From positions 119,334,764-119,398,763 of the forward strand of contig JAVGWX010000003.1 in NCBI GenBank assembly GCA_036924085.1: a DNA stretch of 64,000 nt, given 5' to 3'. Position numbers and translations under genes: made by a program. The notes under the pieces were generated by a model. That model saw only the letters and a list, made by a program, of their open reading frames with translations. It did not search any database and was not told where the DNA came from. Of the stretch, positions 53,061 through 64,000 are shown piece by piece. Position 1 is the stretch's first letter. Every line of letters starts with the position of its first letter. This DNA is from Ariolimax columbianus (Eukaryota > Mollusca > Gastropoda > Stylommatophora > Arionidae).

Positions 53061-53711
53061 TCATGTAGCATGTCTTTTATAGAACGTCGCTCCCATCACA
53101 GTCTGTCTGAAAGAAACCCGTTCCCTAGCCAAAACTCCAGCTTCCGCCACTGTCATACTCAGGCACTCCTGGATATCTTGGTGCCATCGTCTTCTTGGTC
53201 TACCCCTTCCTCTTTTGCCGGGCACCATACCTTCCATCACCGTCCTCTCACGACCGTTGTGTCTCTTGATGTGACCAAAGTATTTGCATTTTCTAGCCAA
53301 AATGGAATTGATAAACCAGTTCTCCTCTATGCTCAACTCTTGCCGAATGTCTACATTTGTTCTTTTCTCTGTCCAGTGTATTCTGAGGATCTTTCTGTAA
53401 CACTTTGACTCGAAGGATTCGATTCTTTGTCTAGAAGTTTTGGTAATCGTCCATGCTTCACAGCCATAAGCTGCCACAGGAAAAACACATGCTCTCAAGA
53501 CTTTTACTTTTATCGTTTTGTTGGTGCCCTGCCATAATTTCTTCAGGCTGTTCAGTCTCTGCATTGCCATAGTTAGTCTTCTTCTGATTTCTTTCGAGCA
53601 GTCACCATTTTTGTCGATTCTGGAGCCCAGATATTCAAAATGTGTAACCTGATCTATTTCCTCACCACCCACTGTAAATTTATGCTGACATTGTGTTTTA
53701 TTGGTGGTCAT
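53061..53711 (-). CDS. RTE/BovB-like RT, thumb and C-terminus (partial)
   Basis: A 216-codon open frame. FEYLGSRIDKNGDCSKEI (25-42), FPVAAYGCEAWT (82-93), a SFESKCYRKILRIHW block, RTNVDIRQELSIEEN, KCKYFGHIKRHNGRERTVM and GKRGRGRPRRRWHQDIQE. The order and spacing match BovB-like RTE polymerases after the palm. The stop is at the very 3' end of the element, as in the copy at 27718-28014. The upstream RT palm lies at 53786-54412 in another frame; a small deletion or frameshift near 53712-53785 separates them. Confidence 0.85.
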   Translation of the reverse strand: MTTNKTQCQHKFTVGGEEIDQVTHFEYLGSRIDKNGDCSKEIRRRLTMAMQRLNSLKKLWQGTNKTIKVKVLRACVFPVAAYGCEAWTITKTSRQRIESFESKCYRKILRIHWTEKRTNVDIRQELSIEENWFINSILARKCKYFGHIKRHNGRERTVMEGMVPGKRGRGRPRRRWHQDIQECLSMTVAEAGVLARERVSFRQTVMGATFYKRHAT

Positions 53712-53785
53712 TATCTTTGTTTTGTTTATGTTTATGAACAGATTTTGATATTTACTATGTCCATTAACGGCTGAAAGTAGCTGCT

Positions 53786-54412
53786 CTAGCCCTTCCGCAC
53801 TTCTTGATACACTGTGTCATCTGCATATCGTAACTCTGGAATCTCGTACCCCCCAATCGTAAATGGGTCGAAACCTTCAATGTTCTCATCTTCTCGCACA
53901 TTTCTCATTATACATTCCGCATATATGTTGTACAGATAAGGTGAGAGTATACATCCCTGTCGGACTCCCTTTTGTACTGCAAACCAATCTGATGTTTGCC
54001 CAGATACTCGGACAGCGGCTTGTTGATCTTGGTATAATGTTTCAATGAGATGGACTATATGCAAAGGAAACCCCATTTCCTTCATGATTCTCCACAGATT
54101 TTGATGTTTTACCGTGTCGAAGGCCTTAGTGTAATCAATGAAACATGCGTACAGGTCTACATTAAACTCTCTACATTTTTCATAGATATTCCTTAAATTG
54201 AATATGTGGTCCCGGGTCCCTCTGTCTTTCCTAAAACCTGCCTGGACTATATGAATTTCAGATTCAAACCTTTTCTCTATCCTTCTTAATAGGATTCGCA
54301 AGAGTATCTTGCTAGCATGGCTGATCAGTGCGATAGTTCGGTAGTTCGTGCACAGCTTCAGGTTGCCTTTTTTGGGGAGGGGAATATAAATTGATTTCTT
54401 CCATGCTTCTGG
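53786..54412 (-). CDS. RTE/BovB-like RT, fingers and palm (partial)
   Basis: Open upstream of the apparent TTG start (54301) to about 54412, where PEAWKKSIYIPLPKKGN begins. Then NYRTIALISHASKILL, QAGFRKDRGTRDHIFN, CFIDYTKAFDTVKH (motif A), KGVRQGCILSPYLYN (motif B) and LRYADD (motif C). All catalytic aspartates are present. Beyond YADDT the sequence derails (YQEVRKG) into a frameshift toward the 53061-53711 part. The element is truncated upstream of 54412. This RT would prime from a nicked chromosomal end; the copy is disabled by the frameshift and truncation. Confidence 0.88.
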   Translation of the reverse strand, partial: PEAWKKSIYIPLPKKGNLKLCTNYRTIALISHASKILLRILLRRIEKRFESEIHIVQAGFRKDRGTRDHIFNLRNIYEKCREFNVDLYACFIDYTKAFDTVKHQNLWRIMKEMGFPLHIVHLIETLYQDQQAAVRVSGQTSDWFAVQKGVRQGCILSPYLYNIYAECIMRNVREDENIEGFDPFTIGGYEIPELRYADDTVYQEVRKG

Positions 54413-54419
54413 CGTAAAA

Positions 54420-57400
54420 TATTACTTAAACTTAAAATATTAGAATGTAATAATATAGAAGATAATTCAGCGTAGAATAGACACCAAAGTTCAGGAAGAA
54501 TAATTGTGATTTAGACAGGAAATACAAAGATAAAACCCGGAACCGGAAACAATCCTGGAAGAAAATGTGCAGTGTCAACGTGGTAGAGATAAACAGTGCT
54601 GATAGTAGAAGGATAAATTCAAAATATGGACAGGAAAAAGCTTGACAGATTGTAATATCAAGGAAAGAAACGGCTGACATTGGAGACATTCAATTTGGTG
54701 ATGAAACTTGGTGTGGTGATGGTAATGACACTTAAACTGAACTGCTTTCCCTATATGTATGTCATACACGCTTGCACAGCAGTAATCTCCAACTCGTGGT
54801 CCCCAGAAGCCTTGTCATGTGGCCCGTATATTTGTAACGTGCGATATAAATAGTACAGGTTTGAGAAGTCATGCAACATATTCCAGTATAAATTACCTAA
54901 GCCTGAGTGTAATGGGGGTCCGATAGGAGCGCAAGGTATATAACACTCTAACCCGCCAGGCATATCGTAAGAGCAACTAAGGAAAGTTAGGCACGATGCT
55001 AGATACTTCATTCTATAGGAACGTAGAGTTACACACATGCCAGCAGATATAGACAATTCAACGACCGATGGCTTAGCAAGTATATGTTAAAGATCTACGT
55101 TTCACAAGAAGCTGTACAGGTTCTGAGTGATTGATAAATAACTTAGTCTAACAATTTAAACTAGACAAACAAAAGCGAACATGAAACAAAAAACAGCCAT
55201 TCAATTTGAAATGTAGGTGAAAAGGCAGATAAGTATATAAACAACTGAACAATTGCACATACATACAATAAGCAAAGACTTATCTTTCTTAAATTCGTAT
55301 GCAGATTTTGCGGTGGTGTGATCCTTGTGCATCGACACAATGTTAATGCGGCTTTTACAAAATATACAATTTCACGCGGCCTGGCGCCGGTTTGTGTTTG
55401 AGACTGCCAGCCGCTGTTGCACATTTACATCCTTGGTAAACCGTGCCAACATCAAGGAGTAAATTCATTATCCGTGACAATACATATCGTGTTTTCTTAT
55501 AAATGATGTCTCTTTAGATCATATGGGACTTGGGAACTATGTGCAGTACTGCAGTACATTCTAGTATTGAGTTTCATACTTGAATAAAATCGAACTATCC
55601 TCGCATACAAGGCAGCACGAACTAGAGATAAAAAGTGGCACTAATGCGGACGGGACCAGCGTTGGATGGAGTTTTACTAAAGACCACATCGTCCAATACT
55701 TCACCTTATTTTGAAGTGTGTGTGGGGAGGGGGGTGGCGGGGTAAGGGGTGACTAGTTCCTTTCCTCGCGTCTTTGTCTTTACTAACAGTAAGTCGGGAG
55801 GTTCGTGTCTGCCGCTTGCATATTTGACTACAAACATAATAAAAGTTAGTTCAGTGCACAGAACCACAATGCAAGCAAAGAAGAATCCTGTCAAGTTTCT
55901 CCGTTCAACAATGGCTTCATGGCTATGCAGTTTCTAACTTCGTCCGTGCAACCGCCAAACAGGGCGAAGCACTAGAAAACAAGCTAAGTGAAACATTAAA
56001 ACTAAACATGCACGTTTACTTAATTACTTTAACATAATATGTAACATGTGCATGGGACTAGCAACCTTTTCTTGTAAAACTATATTGCAACAGAAACAGC
56101 CACTGCAAGAGCACACAAAATGGCTTCGATACTGACTTTTTATAAAAGAGCAATCTGTGCTGCTCGCCTTTTACCGCACAACAGACGATAAATATCTCCA
56201 TTAGTCCGCGGATACTACTGATCGCCTCGCATGACCTCACCTAGATGACGTGGTAGTTCCTTTCCTGTAAGTTTGAGATAGGCGACCAGTTTGGATGGGA
56301 CTGACAACCTCACATACACACAAAAACTGGATTACGGATTGCGGATAAGCTGGATATATATTTGTAGAAAGTACATGTTGGGTTCAATATACCAATTTAA
56401 TAAGTCACCTCAGATGGTACCTGGAAGAAAAGGTACTCTGAAATACGTGCGCGTGCTATTACAATTGTGATTCGTGTCACAATCTGTTTTTACGGATGTG
56501 CTATGGTGTGTCTGCGCTTGGCATCGCCACCCAGCGATGTCTGGGTCGGCTAGCTCTTCTTCTGAGGGGCGAAAAATGAAATGAGTAGCCTGCCGATAAA
56601 GTGAACACACAAGTCAACCTCACCTCCAAGTGGCGCACACTGGGAAACTACGGCCGCGAGGCTGTAAACAAACGAGGCAATGGCTCGCCTGGGAATAGGG
56701 GCTCCTCCAGCAGATGTTGGCCCGCACAGGCTTGGAGAGGAAATGGGCTCCGCCAAGAGGCAATCACCCAAGATTCACTGATGAAGACACAATCACAATC
56801 AACTATACCGGCTCGGTCGCAACCCTGGTTAACATTGACCGCGCCTGTCGTTCTACACCAGAATGAAGGTGATCTGGTCCTGATCTGTTTTTACTTGAAA
56901 TTCCGCTTTCCCCGCGTACACCTGTCTATAGTTGGAGTTTTTGGATGTTTCAGTGGATATATTCTTTCGTCCCATGTACCCATCAGACAAAAACAAAAAC
57001 CACTAGTTAAAAACAAATCTACTTTTGTCACTGATCTTCTTATCTGTTTCAATGATAGAACATCATTTACGTTCATATGACATGACTTTATATTTGTAAT
57101 ACCGCATGTCCCGTATAGGACTCCACTAACATAGATTTGTTGCGTAGATTACGTTTTATGTTCTGGCAAGCTGTCGATGCATGGTCTGTACTGTTCTTTC
57201 CATGTTGAAAGCGCAATGACACATGCAGGAGATATATTTGATACATAAATGATCCCATCGACTTAGTTGCTGGCTGGCAGAACGTGTAAAGTGCGTGTCT
57301 TTTGCGGCAAAGGACCTGGTTAAATTGTCAGACTCGACACATGCCATTATAACTATAGTTCTTTTCAAAATTATTGAACACATTTTTGCTCAATTGTCTC

Positions 57401-58080
57401 AAAAACTGCTTTACTTACAACATTCATTTTTTATGAGCAATGTTGCATTTCTTACGACCTTAGCATTTGAAGTTTAACGAATTCGCAGAAAACGTAATAT
57501 TTACGTAGAATCGTTTTTGTTATATAATTTTCAGACGCACAAAACAATGCTAATTAAATCTTAGATTTTTACAGTAATACACTAAATAGTGGCGGCCTTC
57601 TCCAAAGACGTATCCGTACTACATGTGTTAACATTCAATGAGACGTTTACTCCATGAGTATATGTAATGTTACATCTTCTGTTGCAATGAAATCGTGTTA
57701 TGCTTCTTGTTGCGGCGTGGGTCCTGAACGCGACTGTGATTTTGAGATTTTCTCATGACTCAATATGATCACGATAGATTCCTTGTGCAAAGCAAAAAAA
57801 AATACAGGACCAGTTATTGATGTTCTTTTCCAAACCTAAACAAATTGAATCTTTTCATCCCGCTTAATATAAATTCGTTTGTGTTTGTTGTGAATGAGAT
57901 TATATACTTGGATATTGCGGAACCTGGGACAATAAGGGAATTGCATTGTCACTATTGCAGTCGTCATCAGTTGATGTACTTTCTTGGAACGCAGTAACAA
58001 CGTTTGAATTCATAAAGGTGTAGTTCTTGATATATTGTGAGGCAATTGGTGGCGGTGTCAGTAACTGCGATTGGCATGTG
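54420..58080. other. largely unassigned 3.7-kb stretch
   Basis: No gene recognised. The GC-richer block at about 56590-56870 and a 159-codon frame (56601-57080, GTG start) match no family I know. The N-terminal half (WRTLGNYGREAVNKRGNG) is hydrophilic, while the rest is hydrophobic and AT-rich, suggesting a chance frame over two unrelated sequences. Near 54910-54990 a string resembling the conserved CGTAAGAGGCGAC part of R-B appears without the rest. Confidence 0.4.
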
Positions 58081-58084
58081 AACT

Positions 58085-59390
58085 GCTCTCTTATGATTCT
58101 GAAGACTCGAAGATATTAACTGCTGTTAATGGCTGGATAAAATGCAATCTATCTCGTTGCCAATTTGCTTCTTCCTCTCGTAGCACATGCTCTTCACAGT
58201 TATTCCAGTACTCAATACATATTTTCGAGACGACATCAATTGTCAATTCTTGGACATCCCACACAATTTGAAAGTTTTGTTCTATGTGGCAACTTGACTT
58301 TGACTGCTGCCCACACAAATTCTATTGGGTTGAGGTGTGAATGGTAAAGTTGTAGTCGACGTTAAATGTGGCCATGCTGTGCAATTATATTGTCAATTAA
58401 AAACATCTTTGTCATCCTAGTCCGCCTCACAAGCTGCAATATCCCTGGTTTTAAATTATTTTGATAAAAAAGGAATATTTAATTTTGCAAAGCAAATGCA
58501 TGATTACTTGTTTCGTGCCTGATAAAGTTGGTATTTTGTCTTCCTGCGCAACAACATTATGATTGGATGCATTTTCCAGTATATGACATGACGGCCTTTC
58601 CAGAGTGAGGAGAAGTGTGATCCCTTACCAATTCCTGAAAATATCTAAATCCATTTCAGGGGTGGTAGTCCCTACGATATGTGGACTGTGCTTGGAAAAG
58701 AAGTTATGCCCCCTTATAAGACCATTTTCTTTGCTACCTGCATGAGCTATTACAATGTGTTGACCCTTGCTACTTGGAATTCTCTTCTCTTATTTCCGTC
58801 CAGTGATTGTCATTCTTCCACATTTGTATGGTGATCATTTACCCACAATTCGTCCAATTATACTATGTCAAAGTCGTCCATCCTGCCCTCACGAATCTGT
58901 CTACGGTATTTGCATCGTGTAACAATGAGGTGCGCTTTTTCACAAACTGTGTTCCTGCCACTATCAGATTTCCAAAATGTGAAATCGCTGCACCTAACAA
59001 CTCTCCATAAAGCTGTTTTTGCATTTTCAATATCGCACTGACTTTGCAGCCTAACCTTTAGTTTACGAAGTGTAACAAGTTTATTTTCCCTAAGCATTTT
59101 CACAATTTCACCTCTCATAACGTCTTTGTCGTAATGATCGGTTTTCCTTGTCCTGCCTTGTTTGACTGTTATACTTACATATTATGTCATGTTTTATCCA
59201 AAGTGAAGAAGATATTCTATCTATTCCTGGAGTATTTTGTGTTCTCTTCCTAGGATCTTAAAAAACTCCTTCTGGCTTCTCTGCACAAGTAACTAACTAT
59301 ACAATAGTACTGTCACCTTCTGCATTTTCATTAATTTGGACTTCAAACGCATTACTAAATTGATAAGAAATGAGCTCGTTCAACCTCTCC
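58085..59390 (-). pseudogene. DDE transposase pseudogene (Tc1/mariner-superfamily type)
   Basis: Minus-strand blocks in order: MRGEIVKMLRENKLVTLRKL, SQCDIENAKTALWRVVR, FWKSDSGRNTVCEKAHLIV and RRQIREGRMDDFDIV (open at 58858-59118). Then LDELWVNDHHTN (first catalytic Asp) and QHIVIAHAGSKENGLIRG. Next comes an ILENASNHNV block where LDNASYHN is usual (second Asp changed to Glu), then HLNPIEFVWAAVK (third acidic residue, NPIE), and WNNCEEHVLREEEANWQRDR at the C-terminus (58091-58318). Several frameshifts and stops. This DDE family has YLDETWVNxxH and YHxxLNPIE signatures. No terminal inverted repeats were identified. Confidence 0.75.
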
Positions 59391-60095
59391 TAACGGAAAA
59401 CAAATGACCTGTAGATACGCCACATACATGGGTGCAAAAGAAGTGTGAACGACTAGCTAGAATTATTTTTCACAAAATTCCCGATTCCTCACTGCAAATA
59501 ACTTAGCTTTTGAAGACGACATTACCCATTGAACGGAATACTGAGTTGTGTTATTTTAAAACTTTTACAGATTTGCCAAATCCACATCACTATTATTTTT
59601 CTAATCCCAAATAGGTAATAACTTACTATGAGAGTAGTTTTATATAGACACAAAATACTTTCTTAAGGTCGTGACCATAATTAATACCCACCAAAATGTA
59701 ATTACATTCTGTCAAGGAGATTATTTAATATAAATACATTTTGAAACAAACTTTTTTATTGCTGTAAAGGGCTAGATAAAATACACTAACGGAAGTGATT
59801 TATGCGAGGATCCCAATCGGGCCATCCGAAAAAACCAAGTAAAATAACGTCTTTAACACTTCTTCATCTACGGCAGTACTGTGTATTTGAAATAGCTTTT
59901 TAAAAATCTCCATCACTAAAGCTTATTCTTCCCATTTCCTTCAATCTCTTGTAGTTCTTGTCGTTTTCTTCTACTACGCCATTGTACAAGCACATGAACC
60001 CCACTCAATTCTTGTTCAAATCGACAGGCCGTCGTCCGGTAATTAAAATGGACAGAACGAAGAACCAGTAAACTGGATAAAGGATTATACGAGAG
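59391..60095. other. no recognisable feature
   Basis: AT-rich sequence. Confidence 0.5.
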
Positions 60096-60098
<3 letters not shown>

Positions 60099-60144
<46 letters not shown>

Positions 60145-60149
60145 GAGAG
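60099..60149. repeat. (GA)n microsatellite
   Basis: About 17 GA units grading into GACA. Confidence 0.92.
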
Positions 60150-60419
60150 GACTTGCATCTCTTTTACCTTAGTCTTTCTGTATATCTGTGTGTCTGACAG
60201 CCAGTGTGCAACTGACTGCTCACTTTAATAACCTGCAGAAGTACAGAATAGCTTTGTCTGTCTATCTCTATTTATGTATATCACTTGACCGATATGTGAG
60301 CAGTGTCCCTCTACATCCTTTGCATTTGGTGTTTTCTTCGACTTCTGTCATTAGCGTTCGAGGGGCAGATATGTTACGGTGAATTCCTCTCTCAACACAG
60401 GGCCTGAGTTGGATCGTCG

Positions 60420-60540
60420 GTCTCATTACAGCTGTCTTCTTCTTCTTCTTCTTCATTTTGTTGTTGTTGTTCTTTTTCTTTTTGTTGTTGTTGTTGTTCT
60501 TCTTCTCTATCGTCGTTTGTTTTGAAAAGTAAAACTATTT
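60420..60540 (-). repeat. R-C-like 3' end with (GAA)/(CAA) tail (weak)
   Basis: The plus strand shows TTC and TTG runs followed by TCGTCGTTTGTTTTGAAAAG. On the minus strand this reads CTTTTCAAAACAAACGACGA and then GAAGAA, like the R-C terminus at 36990-37015. Confidence 0.45.
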
Positions 60541-60985
60541 TCCTCATTATGCCGAATTTTTTGTAAGGCTTATCTCGTTGTGATCTATGTTATCCCTCGA
60601 TTTGGTTGGTAAGGGTCATGTTGTCACTCTGTCTCTCTCGCCGAGCCGACAGACCCGCAAATCACATTCGTCTGTTTGTTATTCTCACATGGAAACTTGC
60701 CTGGGTGAACGATTTATTGTTTGTTGAAAATATAATTTGTGAGTCCTGCTCTAGTGTAGTATACCTGCTCTAAGTGAATGTTGTTTGTTAGCAACCACTC
60801 ATGCTGAGTTGAGTTAACACATGACTACTTTACTTTTATAACAGGTTACGGGCTGTTATTACATTCTATCCATCAGACAAAGTACTGGACCTTCTTCAAT
60901 CATTGAGGAATTTGTATAGGTTTCACCTCTTTGCTGCTTAAAAAAGGAATAATAGAATGCTACTCCTTTTTAGTGCGTGTCTAGG

Positions 60986-61230
60986 AATAGTGGAGCCGCG
61001 TAGCGCAGTGGTTAGCGCACTGGCTTCGCATCTGAATTGTCCTGTTTTCATTCCCCAGTTGAGGTGAATTTGTTTTCCCCAGGGTACCTGTTCAGTCCGG
61101 GAAGTAAAAGCGGCGAGAGAGAGGAGATGGCTACCGCCCTTATAAAGCCGAGCCTTTGAAATGTGAGATCGCTAACAACTCACACCTCTGCGGCAGTAAT
61201 GCGATGGGTTTCTTTTCTTTACAATAGTGG
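60986..61230 (+). mobile_element. tRNA-derived SINE S2, complete copy
   Basis: AATAGTGG at 60986-60993 and 61223-61230 is an 8-bp TSD. The head GGAGCCGCGTAGCGCAGTGG is tRNA-like, with CACTGGCTTCGCATCTG following. The body has AAAAGCGGCGAGAGAGAGG and GAGATCGCTAACAACTC, and the 3' end is TTCTTTTCTTTAC. The internal B box is decayed (TTTTCATTCCCC). Confidence 0.8.
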
Positions 61231-61334
61231 GGCGGCCAATTTTTAACTGCAATTATGACGTCATGTTCTTCATCAGCGCAGTGATGGCACGTACAGAACA
61301 CTCCTAACATCATTAGCAAACATATTAACAAGTG

Positions 61335-61410
61335 GTGCGCGAGGCCGAATGGTTTCGAGGCCTGCCTCCAGACAAGGAGGGCAGCGGTACGAATCCCCAG
61401 TATGGCATAT
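61335..61410 (+). repeat. tRNA-like SINE head (S7)
   Basis: GAGGCCGAATGGTTTCGAGG (A-box region) and GGTACGAATCCCC (B box) at tRNA-like spacing, located just 3' of the S2 copy. Confidence 0.5.
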
Positions 61411-61594
61411 GATGGTTTTCTGTTGGGGTGAAATAAACAAACATAGCCAACACACGATGTGGCGACAGCAGGGGCTTTCATTCTAAAAAAAAACCTCCAC
61501 TACCCCAGCAAATGGAAAAAGTCGTATTGACAGTTAAAAAAAATATTTGTTTTGTATTAACAATGCTATACAAAGGCATGGGTTTCATCATCTC

Positions 61595-61935
61595 TATTCT
61601 TCTTCTTCTTCTTCTTGGTTCGTTCTCAATCTCCCACTACCAAAGCTTGAATGGGTAAGTAGCAGAATGTAGTCCAGAGAGCGGAATGGGTTGTGTCATA
61701 GTTTACAGCTTGGCTGCGATATTTGCAACTTTTGGTCCAACACATCCGACTTTAGCAAGTATTTTTTGAGTACTGGATTAGCATTCTCTCTTCGATCCCT
61801 TCTCCTTAGCCAGTCTGCCCTGCTGCAGCCTGTTATCCAGGATCACCACGTGGAGGTGTAGAAGGGTCTTGGCAGCTCTGGTTCGCTTGCCCTGACGCTA
61901 GCAGTCAGCTATGGGTCGCTGAACACTGCAGCTCA
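61595..61935 (-). repeat. dispersed repeat R-C, copy 4
   Basis: On the minus strand GCGACCCATAGCTGACTGCT, a CCTCCACGTGGTGATCCTGG block and ATAACAGGCTGCAG parallel 13735-13830. The far end is (GAA)n (TTC run at 61600-61617 on the plus strand). Confidence 0.55.
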
Positions 61936-62004
61936 TGCGCTACTCAGCATCTTGATCCCATTTCTATTCAATGTTTAAGATTTCCGTTTTTTGTTCGTGT
62001 TTTT

Positions 62005-62187
62005 TTAAACGTTCGCCTTATTTCTCTAATCTCCAAGGTGGTGTACGTAGCACTGTAGTTTTTCTTTTGCGCCTGTCGGCCCAGTGCATCCGACTTCAGC
62101 ATTCATTTTATGTAATGGCCTGCTTCCTCCTGTATTTTCTAAGGGTTTGCTTCCCCGGGATAACGGTCGGTGCTGTGATTGGGGATT
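62005..62187 (-). repeat. tRNA-derived SINE S1, 5'-truncated copy
   Basis: S1 body (GCGCCTGTCGGCCCAGTGCA, GGTTTGCTTCCCCGGGATAA on the plus strand) cut just inside the B box near 62187. Confidence 0.8.
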
Positions 62188-62189
62188 AA

Positions 62190-63365
62190 ACTTTTAACTT
62201 CCTTCTGGTAATCTAGGTTGTTATCCTGTATACCAAACTCTGCTCTCTCACGCCAGAAGAGAAGCCATAACTAAATACATCACTGTGTAGCCCCGTTGCA
62301 TCCGTACATGCAAGTACACGTGTCCATCAGTTTTCTTGTAATTTTTTAGGTTGCAGGTATATCATCTCATAAACTGATAACCAAAACGATATGAAACAAA
62401 AAAAGTTTTGCAAGACACCCTTCTACCCAGTGTTATCATTTATCAGCTGGTTGACCTTGCATTCTGCTTTCCGATCGCATCACCTGGCCTATTCCCTGCC
62501 TAGTATTATTTGGACTGCTGTAATATGTAAATCTGTCACTAGTATGCACGCAGTGTGTGCCGCTTGTCTGCTGTAACTTGTATATTCGCTTTGGTCGGTG
62601 TTCATTTATATCTGAATGTCATAGACTTAAGTCACAATATGTAACGCATTTTCAAAATATATCTAATGCAATCCAGAGCCAGTCACATTCTGGACGTATT
62701 TCAATGTTTCACCTTGTGACCTTGACAGTGTGAAAATTACATGTCAGCAACAGACAACTGACGATATTGGGCTAAAAACAGTCGTTACGTGAAGTTTGCC
62801 GCTGTGAGTGATTACATGGTGTCATCTACAGATATTTGTATCTGCCTTAACGATATTTTAAACGTTGTACAACAGCAATAATTTATTTCATAGTTACCTA
62901 CTGATATCAATATCTAGTCGTAGTTTATATTTGCTTTTTGAAGAACTGTTCGCATTCTTTATATTATTTGTATTAACCAAGTTACCATTACTTTATTGTA
63001 CTTGTACTACTTTTAAACGTTTTGGAATCAATAATACTAAACAATTTTTCGAGAAAGTGAAAATTATAGTTTATGTTGTAACCACTTAAGTCTGCAATTG
63101 TTTATACTTTATATGCTACTGTTCCTCTTCACGAGTCAGTATGCCTCTCAACTGTTCTTTCCCTTGTAAGGTAACATTATTAAGTTGCTTTCTTTGTTTC
63201 AAACCCATACTTATTTATTATCTGGACATCTATATCGGCTGGTCTCTTGTTCTGAAAGAAAAGTCGTAATCAATTCACGTTCTTGTAATGTCTTTCAAGT
63301 TTCTCATAAATGATCAAATTCAATCTTCTGAAACTGTCACAATTTTTGTTTTTCTTAATCCAATA
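62190..63365. other. no recognisable feature
   Basis: AT-rich sequence, no assignable frame. Confidence 0.5.
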
Positions 63366-63370
63366 ACCGA

Positions 63371-63745
63371 GTGATCTGCCGGGGTCTTTGTGTATCACAA
63401 GTAGAAGAATAGCACCACTGCCTAAAATGAAAGCATGTCGAGAGAGGCGACTATCTGTGTGACATGGCATAACACCGACCATGGTTAGGTGGTTTGTTTA
63501 GAGCAGCATAGATAGCCCCTAACAGGATGCGTGTCTACTTTGCTCTAGTGTTTGAGTCTATTAAGATGGACTCGCACATCGGTTAACCACCCACCGTAAG
63601 CGCTTGTCCCAACGCAGCGGAGTATTAATCTGCTCGACCTAGCCCGCTAAGCAGGAAACACTTCTCCCGGCTACATCCAGCTTATACCAGATCTGGGACC
63701 TGCACAGGGGCATCTGTCCCTGTAGAAGTACAGGTCGACTTAGAA
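63371..63745 (+). repeat. dispersed repeat R-B, copy 4
   Basis: Forward copy with TGACATGGCATAACACCGAC, GTTAGGTGGTTTGTTTAGAG, TCGCACATCGGTTAACCACC and CTGTAGAAGTACAGGTCGAC. The most intact member of the family here. Confidence 0.8.
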
Positions 63746-64000
63746 CTAAGAATAACATTATTCTCAACTAAGAGGAACCGTGTTTTCTCAAAGTCTGGTC
63801 TCTCGCTTTATGTCTTATTCGGCGTAATTGAACCTCGATGGTGAACATGCTTACAACAACATAACTGTAAAAACCCGGCTTATGTCAAAGGCTGTCTATC
63901 TAATGGTGCAGAACTTATTGTCATTCACAGACAAGCAAATATTGCATTATGAAGTAGCTGTCTAGATTTCAAAGACATCTCTATACTTGCTACCCTAACC

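Noticed and set aside
56601..57080. 159-codon frame as a host gene
   Set aside because: GTG start, abrupt composition change in the middle, no recognisable motif; likely chance.

Overview
This window looks like AT-rich, repeat-laden intergenic or intronic DNA from an animal. A lophotrochozoan, quite possibly a gastropod mollusc, is my best guess, but only from the mix of repeats: RTE-group LINEs of several kinds, CR1/L2-type LINEs, an RNase H-bearing LINE with a microsatellite tail, several tRNA-derived SINEs, and much micro- and minisatellite DNA. I found no convincing host protein gene, rRNA, functional tRNA or CRISPR array. Nearly every readable coding stretch is a 5'-truncated or decayed retrotransposon or DNA-transposon copy. 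The one exception is a short orphan frame at 18055-18225 (minus).

Region by region: 2.0-4.0 kb holds an old RNase H-LINE tail (minus), a younger RNase H-LINE insertion with a 16-bp target-site duplication (TSD) and an odd GC-rich leader, and a CR1-type tail. 5.8-9.2 kb holds two decayed RTE elements in tandem. 9.8-10.4 kb holds a second RNase H-LINE fragment. 14.2-18.0 kb holds an RTE remnant, then the best copy in the window: a 2.99-kb RNase H-LINE (minus) inserted into a dispersed repeat with a 12-bp TSD. 19-20.3 kb is a degenerate minisatellite carrying a small LINE insertion. 20.8-24.8 kb holds two open, 5'-truncated RTE copies ending in (CTGAA)n, a LINE tail next to a (TAG)n tract, and a SINE. 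25.3-27.3 kb is an inverted pair of a ~370-bp repeat around a SINE and a LINE fragment. 27.7-34.4 kb is a stack of nested LINE fragments. 35.9-38.1 kb is a ~55-bp satellite interrupted by a (GAA)n-rich block.

39.5-40.2 kb is a Tc1-like transposase pseudogene. 41.2-41.8 kb is a long (GTAT)n tract. 44.7-45.2 kb is a 54-bp minisatellite. 45.9-47.9 kb is a 29/30-bp minisatellite. 48.4-49.4 kb and 51.9-54.4 kb are further RTE-group remnants. 58.1-59.4 kb is a second DDE transposase pseudogene (minus). The rest is low-complexity or unrecognised AT-rich sequence.

The elements do not form a working system. They form a readable stratigraphy: at least nine insertions carry visible TSDs, and several insertions lie inside minisatellites or older repeats. 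The most informative points are the fused 5' leader of the 2603-3587 insertion, the LINE stop codons that lie in or at the very 3' terminus of the element, the in-frame chimeric ORF at 29977-30876, and the unexplained short frame at 18055-18225.
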